Shown piece by piece: positions 1 through 7,596 of a DNA stretch of 17,522 nucleotides. A program made the translations under genes and the position numbers. How positions within the stretch are numbered: the first letter of the stretch is position 1; each line of letters begins with the position of its first letter. The stretch is from Rhizomucor pusillus. Lineage: Eukaryota > Mucoromycota > Mucoromycetes > Mucorales > Lichtheimiaceae. The stretch is taken from NCBI GenBank assembly GCA_900175165.2, contig FWWN02000173.1:1-17522 (forward strand), read 5' to 3'. The notes below the pieces were generated by a model. The model had not been told where the DNA came from and searched no databases. It saw only the letters and a program-made list of their open reading frames with translations.

Positions 1-298
1 GCTCATACACTTTTCAATCTTCAGATCGAAAAATCTAACCTTATCCTGGACGGTATAACGCACATATTCCCGTTTTACGTTGGCCTCCTTTATTCGAATG
101 TCTTCATCTTTTGGATTTTCTACCATCATTGGGCGAGCCGCTGAAGATTCAGTAGAGGTCGTATTTCTTAAGTATTCACTATGAGTTGCAATCGCTTCAA
201 CAACAAATTCATCCTGATCAACAATATACTCCATCGGCTCAGGACCGCCATTCTCATCAACGACATTTCCGTGCCCATCTTCAAATAGAAATATTGTA
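1..298 (-). CDS. Tc1/mariner-type transposase, N-terminal fragment (partial)
   Basis: The frame is open from 384 to the window edge with no in-frame stop. The first in-frame ATG is at 234. A plausible 3' splice site (TTTTAAC then CAG at 301-299) would start this exon at 298. The translation is acidic at first, then reads VKREYVRYTVQDKVRFFDLK and ends EKCMS at the edge. This matches the run into the N-terminal helix-turn-helix DNA-binding domain seen in Tc1-like transposases of Mucoromycota. The DDE catalytic core would lie beyond position 1. An out-of-frame ATG near 279-277 is the first ATG after the TATA box, so either an intron or an upstream exon exists, or the copy has decayed. The start is therefore unresolved. 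The family call rests on the HTH-proximal motif plus the adjoining terminal repeat. Confidence 0.5.
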
Positions 299-481
299 CT
301 GATGTTAAAATGTAAAGAATTGAAGAAAAACACTTTGTAAACAAGAGATGGCCTGCGTTTTATATTTTTTCGAGTGCCAAGAAATCATCCTGACACGACA
401 TCATTTTTGAACAGCAGGCGTCATGGTTTCTAAAAATACGACTTTCCTTTCTGAGAATGCGAAATTGATTTTGACCAGCCA

Positions 482-533
482 ACGACATCGATCTTGATTG
501 GTCAGCGACATCAATTTTGACTGCACGCGACAT
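482..533 (-). repeat. Subterminal ATGTCGC tandem array, 22-23 bp period
   Basis: Three heptamers in the same orientation (minus strand ATGTCGC, ATGTCGC, ATGTCGT) begin at 533, 511 and 488. Each is followed by a less conserved spacer containing GTCAAAAT or ATCAAGAT. The first heptamer begins 18 nt after the TA target site. About two helical turns per repeat suggests transposase monomers bound on one DNA face; that function is inferred. Confidence 0.65.
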
Positions 534-553
534 TGCTTGTTGGAAGCACTGTA

Positions 554-720
554 TTATCCTTCGCCAGGAGGATAGTTTGACTGTGAAACAATCTTTTCTT
601 TATTTGTTGGAAAATAAAAGAAATATGTGTGATACACATGTACAATGCCATCGCGAAACGAGAAACAAAGCAAAGGAGGGCGGGTGGGCCAGTCAAACTA
701 TCCTCTGATGGCTCGGATAA
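554..720. mobile_element. MITE with ~30-bp inverted repeats and TA target duplication
   Basis: The left end reads TTATCC, then about 10 variable bases, then AGGATAGTTTGACTG (to 583). The right end, read in reverse complement from 720, gives TTATCC, about 11 bases including GCCATC, then the same AGGATAGTTTGACTG (to 690). TA flanks both sides (552-553 and 721-722). The roughly 105-bp interior is AT-rich and has no credible coding sequence. The overlapping short open frames on both strands are incidental. The structure fits a non-autonomous Tc1/mariner-class miniature element. Its ends differ from the CAGTGC-type end next to it, so a different transposase probably moved it. Confidence 0.7.
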
Positions 721-722
721 TA

Positions 723-1596
723 GTGATAGGCTTCCGGCCTACGGCCTCAGCCAAAAGTCTATTCAGTTAAGTGGGCAATCTTTCCAGTGATGTCGTCAGC
801 TTTTAGAAACAGACGACTCAAGATGGCTGACATCCTTCGGTATCAGTATCCTTTCGAGCCTTCATCACGCATCGCTTCGCAGACAAAGTTTGGTTTCGCG
901 CTTCGCTTCCGCCTCAGCATTTCGCTCGCACTTGTAACTTGTCTCCATCCAATTTTCGATGCTGATGGAATACAACCGGACCAAAGCTAAAGTATGAGTA
1001 CGTTCGTCCTCCATATGGTTGTTGACATTGGTCAAGGTTTTATGCGGCGATTAAGCTTCTGAACATCGACAAGGTCAAAATGATAGGGATTTGCGTCGGA
1101 GAGACATTGAAATCACTATTGGAAAGAGTAATCGTGTTGCCGATGAAGGAGGAGATCGAGATATGCGTGACACAAGTCCATACGCATTAATGGAGAAGAT
1201 AAAGAAAAGGCGGAAAAGTTGTGATCGGGAGATAAAAGCGCTTACGAACAAGGATAGGATGGAAATAAGCTTTTATTGTTGTTTTCATGGCATGAATGGT
1301 TCTCTTAAAATGTTTTCGATAGCATGTATTATGCTGTAAACGATGTTCGCTGTCTACTCTACATCGACTAGATACGTAGTTATTATCTGTCCGAGATGTC
1401 CGAAGCAAATCCCATATGCCGAGGTCGACATCTTTACATCCTTGGAAGTCTACTTTTTGCATGCTTCCATTAAGCAGAATCTTTGTATTCAACATGAATC
1501 TTCCTACTTATAAGCTGTGGTATAGAGAAGTAAATAATTTGTGGGCGGCGACAGGCGCTGTAATTTTCTGAGCCTGTCGAACGGCTTAATCCCAGG
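723..1596. other. Intergenic stretch, no recognisable gene
   Basis: Several short open frames exist on both strands (for example 1091-1339 plus and 1187-1495 minus). None shows a recognisable domain, splice structure or conserved motif. A hairpin-forming pair CGACAGGC / GCCTGTCG lies at 1549-1556 and 1572-1579 with a 15-nt loop. The segment 745-765 contains a short imperfect GGCC-rich repeat. It is probably decayed, transposon-associated DNA. Confidence 0.4.
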
Positions 1597-1598
1597 TA

Positions 1599-1701
1599 TA
1601 CACTTTTTCCCAAAAGTAATGTCGCATTTTGTGAAATTTTATAATACATTTATACACCAAAATGACAAATTGCAGCGACATTAATGTCTGGAAAAAGTGT
1701 A
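1599..1701. mobile_element. 103-bp MITE, TACACTTTTTCC ends, TA duplication
   Basis: Ends CACTTTTTCC (from 1599) and GGAAAAAGTG (to 1701) are perfect inverse complements, with TA on both sides (1597-1598 and 1702-1703). Inside, both ends carry ATGTCGC exactly 18 nt from the TA: plus strand 1617-1623 at the left, and minus strand 1683-1677 at the right. The interior is AT-rich with no reading frame. The heptamer and its offset are those of the Tc1-like element at 1-551, so this MITE may be mobilised by the same transposase group. That cross-mobilisation is inferred. Confidence 0.75.
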
Positions 1702-1703
1702 TA

Positions 1704-2016
1704 GCAAATTCCAAGAGAGGAAACCTACCAGACAGCGCAGGAGTACTATGTTAAGATCGACAGAAATAAAGGGTTTAAATAGAACGCTGCTGGCGGTATC
1801 CAGGCAGTAAAGTCCAGTTTAGAAAAGCTACAATTGCATAAGTTTATACAAGGCATTCGCTGTGACCAGGTAGGATATTTCGCTTATTCTCTTAAAACGG
1901 GCCTCTTTTTTTGACGTTTTGCTGTAATTTTGGAGACGCCTTTTCGCCTAGAAAAAGCTGCGGCGTACAGACATGAACTGCTTGATACGTCCCGTCTTTC
2001 GCGTTACCTTCGTGTC
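1704..2016 (+). promoter_or_regulatory. Upstream region of the oligopeptidase gene
   Basis: About 310 bp separate the MITE from the peptidase start codon. A TTTAAAT stretch at 1774-1780 and a T-rich tract near 1908-1915 are the only visible promoter-like features. No gene or further transposon end is seen. The MITE therefore sits in or just above the promoter of the downstream gene. Confidence 0.35.
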
Positions 2017-5000
2017 ATGTCATCTTTTCCTTTGCTGCTTGTTAGAGTTAACCAACATTCATGTCAGCGATTATCGACATTTAGTCACCATTGTGCAAGA
2101 CGGTACGTATTCTCTGCTTTAAAAAATTATCTCTCAAAGTAAGTATCTATTGAAAGTGTTTATGATTTGACAATTTACATTGTCTCGGTGCTAGAGATCT
2201 CGAACCACCAAAACCGCCAAAGTATAATCGTACAACTGGAATCCTTCATGGCAAGGAACGTACCGATGAATTTTCTTGGATGCAAAATATAAAACATCCT
2301 GTAAGAAAGATATCGACTCCAACATTTTATTTGGAGTGCTAATGAATGCTCCAAGGGTCTTCTCCCATATATGCAAGAAGAGAATGCGTAAGGAAACAGG
2401 GGGGAAAGCTGATTTTGGATGTTTCTCTCATACAGAGGTTTTGTTCTGGTAGGTATACGAAAAGGTTCATGAGGAAACACCGGTTTCTACAGCGAACTGT
2501 TCTGCAAGAGATGAAGAATCGTCTCCAGGTTCAAAAATCGCTTCCACCACTCGGCATAATAGCGCATGGATACGAATACTACACACGAACTTCACCTTTT
2601 GGTATTGTCTACCTTCGCAAGGAAGTTGGCAGCAATAATGAGGTATGTATTTCGTGTACTATACTTTCAAAGCAGGATACACTAACCTGTTATATAGCAA
2701 GTGCTATTGAATGCTGGCTTCTTAAAATCTTTAAACATGACAATTCGCAAGGTACTACTATCCCCAAATCACAACATATTCGCGTACAATACAGAGCAAG
2801 AGGGAATGGAATACGGCGATCTCCACCTAAAGGATTTGATAAGCGATCGGGAGGTAAGTTAGAATATAGATGTTAATACGCTTGTCGTATCGAGCATTGC
2901 ATTGACACTTTGCCGAACCGCTAGTTTGAAATATTACATGACGTATTCAACTTCACATGGGCAAATGAGGAAACCATTTACTACACCATTCCAAACGAGC
3001 AGCTTCGACCTTACAGGGTAAGATCGTGGAGATTTCTACTATACTTTAAATAACCATCGTCTCTGCATAACATTTTAGGTCTTCGCCCATCATCTGGGAA
3101 CAGATCAAAAGCAAGATATACTGATATACGAGGAAACAAATGAATCCGCTTTCGTGGATGTGACTACTACGAAAGATTTGGTACGTGTCCGATTTCGAAC
3201 AGACTGTTTGCCGCAATTGAGACCGTAACTGAGCCCTTCCATTTAGAAATTTGTTACAATCAACTCCAATTCTCTTTCATCCTCAGAAGTGCGTATTGTT
3301 GATGCAACGCATACGCTTACTAACGGCAATATTCCAACCGTGCATCTCGTGCAACCGCGACAATCCGGTCTGGAATACTATGTAGACCATCATGAGGTGC
3401 GAAGCTTCACGGTTCAAAACCAGTATGATTCTTATCAACTTATATAGGACACTTTTTACATATTAACCAATGCTGACGGAGCTACCAACTTTAAGTTGGC
3501 AAAGACTAAAGTTGAACAGCTTCCAAAACGATATTGGAAAGATGTTGTTACCACTTCACCGACGGAAAAGATTGAGGATGTGGATATCTTCCAAGTATGT
3601 AAAGTATACCCATATTAGACTGTACGTACTGATGATAGGGATGGATTCATAGAACTATATCGTGATCTATGGTCGCCGAGAAGGGCTTCCAATGATTTTG
3701 TGTCATGATTTCCAATCAGGAGAGACATTTAACGTCCAGTTACCTGAGGAATTCTGTGTTGTTCATCCCGGCACGAACACTGTAATTTGTCCGAAGAGAG
3801 ATATTCTTGGGCTAAGGAGCTAAAACTTGTCATAGGACTTTAATACGAATATCTTTCGTTTTTCAATTACGTCTCCATTTGCTCATGAATCCACTTTTGA
3901 TTATGACATGTCAAACCGCAAGTTGATTCCGGTCAGGTTACAGCCCATACATCGTACGTTCGTAAGTTTACAATAATTTTGATATGCTGTATATACTCAA
4001 AACTCGCCCTAGGTTTTGACCGTTCCGAATACACATGCACCCGAATATATGCAAAGTCTGCAGATGGAAAATCCATCCCTATGACGCTATTACACCGAAA
4101 GAATCTCGAACTTAACGGCAGGTAAAAGATAGTTTTGAAGCAAATGTTCCACGAGCATTTCTAGAAATATGCAATATCTTCACCAGAAACCCTGTATTGA
4201 TGCGATCATATGGAGCATACGGTATATCTACTGATCCTGATTTTCGTGTCGAGCATTTTCCATTACTTGAACGTGGCTGGGTTGTCGCGTTACCGCATGT
4301 TAGGTAACTACATTATACACTCATATCCTTAATGTTTGCCTAAGAGCTTTTGATGGCTGCAGAGGAGGAAGTGAGCTTGGAAAGGACTGGTACAGAGAAG
4401 GCAGATCAGAAAACAAAATGAATAGCTTTAAAGATTTTATTTGCGCTGCCGAGCATCTTATTCACAGCAAAATTACGAGCCCCCAGTATTTATCTGCTAT
4501 TGGAACGAGTGCTGGAGGACTTTTGGTTGGTAGGTTTGGGAACAACTGCCTTAACTATAATCATTCTAAATCTCATATTTATCATATATAGGTGCAATGA
4601 TCAATATGCGACCAGGTATTACATATATATATATTTGTATCGCGAGTTGCGTATTCATATAATTAATGTATTTATGTGACTAGATTTGTTCAAAGCGCTG
4701 GTTCTACGAGTCCCGTTTGTCGATCCGCTTTCAGCAATGCTTGACCCTGCCTTACCTCTGACTCAGATGGAATATCCGGAATGGGGTAACCCTGTAGAGG
4801 ATCCAAAGGCATACGAATTGATATCAAGCTATTCACCGTATGAAAATATCGGCACAAAGTACAATTTCACGCCGTCTCTATACATCACCGCGGGCCTTAA
4901 GGACCAGCGAGTTGCATATTGGCAACCTTTAAAGCTTACAGCGCGTATACGTCAGTCACTTCCTTCCAAATCGGTGTTGCTCAAGCTTGATGAAGAGCGT

Positions 5001-5093
5001 GGCCACTTTGGAGCCGGCTCCGAGCAAGAGGTACGATTATCAGAAGCGGCTGAACAGGTGGCCTTCCTTATTTCGCAAGTTCAAAGGTTATGA
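2017..5093 (+). CDS. Oligopeptidase B (prolyl oligopeptidase family, S9A serine peptidase)
   Basis: Sixteen exons: 2017-2102, 2195-2300, 2356-2387, 2453-2642, 2698-2853, 2925-3017, 3079-3180, 3247-3396, 3448-3594, 3653-3781, 3836-3953, 4013-4121, 4187-4303, 4363-4529, 4592-4615, 4684-5093. The spliced frame is 711 codons, the usual oligopeptidase B length. The enzyme cleaves short peptides after Arg or Lys. A propeller half begins around DEFSWMQ and continues through ATNFKLAK. The C-terminal alpha/beta hydrolase half carries the catalytic triad: Ser561 in GTSAGGLLVG, Asp649 in GLKDQRV and His683 in ERGHFGAG. Also conserved are the RGGSELG loop and YPEWGNP, whose Glu608 corresponds to the basic-P1 pocket. 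The first 29 residues lack acidic residues, carry several Arg and resemble a mitochondrial presequence (inferred). Exon 15 is only 24 nt. The tail overlaps the convergent SEN54 gene's end region. Confidence 0.93.
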
Positions 5094-5123
5094 GCATCAG
5101 AGCACCAGATTTCAGCAAAATTG

Positions 5124-6387
5124 CTATAATAAAGTAGGACCTTTATTTTTGCTGGAGGCATTTGCAATATCAGCTACATTACCCTTGGTTAACTGTAAGA
5201 AACTGACACCCTCTGCATCATCTACAACGGCCGCAAGGAAGGAAGCTGCTGGACTTCGAGAACAGATGTATGGGACGGGTATATAAGGGCGTCGTCCTGC
5301 AGGTTCTATTGAATCTCCAGAAAGAACATGAAGTTTGCGCACCGTGGACAAAGGGTTATTTGCACTATCGTAATGAATCAGAATCCGCAAACAGCCATTC
5401 CCCAGACCCATACCAAAACGTCACCTGATAACAAAGATTTTGTAATCTGGAGGTCCAGAATCATTCTTCTTCCACTTGGGATTAGGCTTATAGACGTTCC
5501 AATCGCAAAAATCTTGGCTCTGGAAAGGTCTATATCCAGCAGTTGAGGGTATAATCCGCAGGACAGAATATACTTGCTCTGCTTCCTGTATTAAATCTTT
5601 GCAATTGTATTTCTTACAGTCTGTAGCTTACCAAAAGTTGTATATCTTCCATCGCATATAAGCGGGAAAGTGCCGATAATTCTTGATACTACAGTCATGA
5701 CAACGTTCTGAAAATGCATCCACATATATTTTAGCCATCTGGATATTCTTGAAATCGAGTCCTCATGCCCATCTCTAATCGTGGTTGCTTGGGCCCGTTG
5801 CACAATGAATCCCAAACGTCGTAAAAAGGCATACACCTTTAAATAGAGAGTTCAGATCACGCCTCCGTGTAAAACAACATCGATGTATCTTACTTGATAT
5901 CTGTTATAGTCTATCCAACCGTCATGTTTTGAAAATAACATTTCATATATGTCTTCAAGTGGGCATTCCTTTCCTTGTGGGTCTTTCAAGATCAGGGCAC
6001 CCATGCTACAAAGCCAGGCTGATTCCTCAGGATATAGGAGTAAAGTTCCAGAAACGACGTGCCCCATTACACGGAAGTGATTTCCTTTCGGCTTGATAAC
6101 GCTAGTGAGACCGGTCGAGCGATCCAGAATTCCTTCACTTATAGTTTTTGTGCTATGGTGCCTTTTCTCTTTTATCAAGTGAAACAAAGCATTGCGCGAT
6201 TTCTGTAGAGCCTCGGCTTGAACACTTGAGCCGTCCGGTGCAAAGTCTTTCACACCACGAATCTGTCTCTTTGATCTTTACGAAATCAGGCATTGCTATC
6301 TATTGTATATCGTGAACTCTAAGCGATTTACCGACAAGAACCTAAAAGGTCTGAGACGTCGCAAATATCCTCGTCTGTGTCGCTCAT
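5124..6387 (-). CDS. SEN54: tRNA-splicing endonuclease subunit Sen54
   Basis: Five exons read right to left: 6387-6332, 6275-5894, 5836-5632, 5596-5425, 5364-5124, giving 351 residues. Sen54 is the structural, non-catalytic partner of Sen2 in the heterotetramer that cuts introns from pre-tRNA in the nucleus or at mitochondria. Recognised features are KDFAPDG near residue 28, the Sen54 N-terminal signature LLYPEESAWLCSMGALIL (about 98-115) and YQVYAFLRRLGFIVQRA (about 145-161). The C-terminal DSGPPDYKIFVI (about 260-271) opens the nuclease-like fold, and AAVVDDAEGVSFL lies near the end. The start at 6387 (MSDTDEDICD) is the only ATG joining in phase to exon 2. Intron 3 is only 35 bp and reading through it hits a stop, so it must be removed. 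The gene is divergent from the zinc-knuckle gene and convergent with the oligopeptidase. Confidence 0.9.
5128..5133 (+). terminator. AATAAA polyadenylation signal of the oligopeptidase gene
   Basis: AATAAA lies 34 nt after the peptidase stop codon. It abuts the complement of the SEN54 stop codon (5124-5126). The peptidase mRNA 3' end therefore must run into SEN54 antisense sequence. Confidence 0.55.
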
Positions 6388-6491
6388 GAAGGAGCAGCAG
6401 AGTTCACTGAGAATGAATCCGCCGATCCCTACAGCGCAAAAAAAGCTTTTTCTTGCAAGAACGCGTGTTCCAAACTAGATACGAGGATATA
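6388..6491. promoter_or_regulatory. Compact bidirectional promoter, SEN54 / zinc-knuckle gene
   Basis: Only 104 bp lie between the two divergent start codons. They must hold both transcription starts and both leaders. The segment contains an A-run followed by AGCTTTTT and no clear TATA box. Shared control of a tRNA-processing gene and a translation-linked RNA-binding gene is plausible but inferred from spacing alone. Confidence 0.45.
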
Positions 6492-7400
6492 ATGGTCTTC
6501 TCGAGAAGAAGTTGCTTCAAGTGTGGCAATGGTATGAAAGTCTGACGTGACGCTCAGTGACAGCTGTCTCTAAGTTGTCGCATTTGCAGTTGGCCATTTC
6601 GCCGATGTGTGCCCAGAACCAGAACGCTTGTGCTATAACTGTAAGCAACCTGGACACGAATCAACCGATTGTCCACGTCCGAGAAGTACCGACGCAAAGC
6701 AGTGTTACAGCTGTGGTGGTGGTAGGTTTGCAATGTTCGTCTTCTTGGAAGCTTTGCTGATCGTATATGGCGAGGATAGTGGGACACGTACAGGCGGATT
6801 GCCCAAACCCAAGAAATTCGAACAGCCAAAACGGGGCACGTTGCTACAACTGCGGTCGCTTTGTACTTAAATTCTACAATGCTCATAAAGTATCTGTATG
6901 TACTTAATCATCCTATCGTAGGGCCATATCGCAAGAAACTGCAACAGTCTGAACATGCGTCCGCGCCGCGGTGGTTTGTCCTCGTACCGTGGTCGGGGCG
7001 GACGTGGTCGAGGTGGTTTGGCTCGCGGAGGTAGCTCGTTTGGTAGCCGAGTGATCTGCTATAACTGTGGAGGTACTACCGATTGGAGAAGCTTGTCGGG
7101 ATGTTTCAATACTTGATGCTGACCCAAACAATTCTAGGCTACAACCATTTTGCCCGTGATTGCCAAGCAAATGCAAGCATAAAATGCTACAACTGTGGAA
7201 AGTTTGGACATTTTGCGCGAGAGTGTACAGCAAATGGAGGTGTCTCCAAAGAAAGATCATCGAAAACCTGCTACCGTTGTCAAGAAGCAGGCCACATTGC
7301 ACGAGACTGTCCAAACGCGGCATCAAATGGTGATTCTTCAGGAGACAATGGCAATGATTCCGACTCATCTGCTTCATCATCTGGAACCGATGCCTCGTAA
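6492..7400 (+). CDS. GIS2: Seven-zinc-knuckle RNA-binding protein, CNBP/Gis2/Byr3 type
   Basis: Five exons: 6492-6531, 6590-6721, 6780-6862, 6922-7072, 7138-7400, giving 222 residues. Seven CCHC knuckles (C-x2-C-x4-H-x4-C) start at C8, C28, C52, C79, C131, C152 and C180. Examples are CFKCGNVGHFADVC and CYNCGKFGHFAREC. Between knuckles 4 and 5 lies an Arg/Gly-rich RGG-like box (about 98-128). The tail (195-222) is rich in Ser, Asp, Gly and Asn. Family members bind single-stranded nucleic acid, associate with ribosomes and mRNA, and influence translation and stress granules. Three introns split knuckles (1, 3 and 5) just before the GH or NH pair, and the intron inside knuckle 4 also falls there, so splice phase and motif register agree. 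Knuckle 5 has Asn138 in place of the usual Gly before His. The ortholog choice within the family is less certain than the family itself. Confidence 0.93.
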
Positions 7401-7412
7401 AGTGTTTACTTT

Positions 7413-7418
7413 AATAAA
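7413..7418 (+). terminator. AATAAA signal after the zinc-knuckle gene
   Basis: AATAAA sits 12 nt after the stop codon at 7398-7400, in a 196-bp gap that must also hold the promoter of the next gene. It is the only canonical signal seen in the gap. Confidence 0.45.
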
Positions 7419-7596
7419 GCGGGCAGCGATCGAAGCCCTTCTATGGCAAATCGCTGATCTATCAAATCCGATATTGATGTAATACACCGTTGAAATTTTA
7501 GTCCTTATCCGACATCAAAGGACCTCCTTATATTCATATTCAAGCTCGCCTTGCAGATCACCCTTTTTAAATTCCTTTTTCCATTTCCTAATCAAA

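Larger units (their letters stand above)
1..551 (-). mobile_element. Tc1-like DNA transposon, 5' portion, cut by the window edge
   Basis: Read on the minus strand, the element starts at 551 with CAGTGCTTCC. This is the same opening as the classic Tc1 terminus (CAGTGCTGGCC), and it is flanked by the TA target dinucleotide at 552-553. A subterminal array follows. ATGTCGC lies at 533-527, again at 511-505, and a variant ATGTCGT at 488-482, so the period is 22-23 bp; a looser copy is at 401-395. Segments between copies share GTCAAAAT. A TATAAAA box at 364-358 precedes an open frame with transposase-like sequence that runs to position 1. The other terminus lies outside the window. Seen directly: terminus, TA, repeats and reading frame. 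Inferred: that they form one element. Autonomy cannot be judged. Confidence 0.7.

Noticed and set aside
1091..1339. 82-codon plus-strand open frame in the left intergenic region
   Set aside because: No domain, no conserved neighbour exon, and the opposite strand is equally open. Low-complexity charged sequence suggests chance.
2346..2876. 176-codon open frame as its own gene
   Set aside because: It only partly follows the peptidase frame and runs through introns. The spliced model explains its conserved parts.
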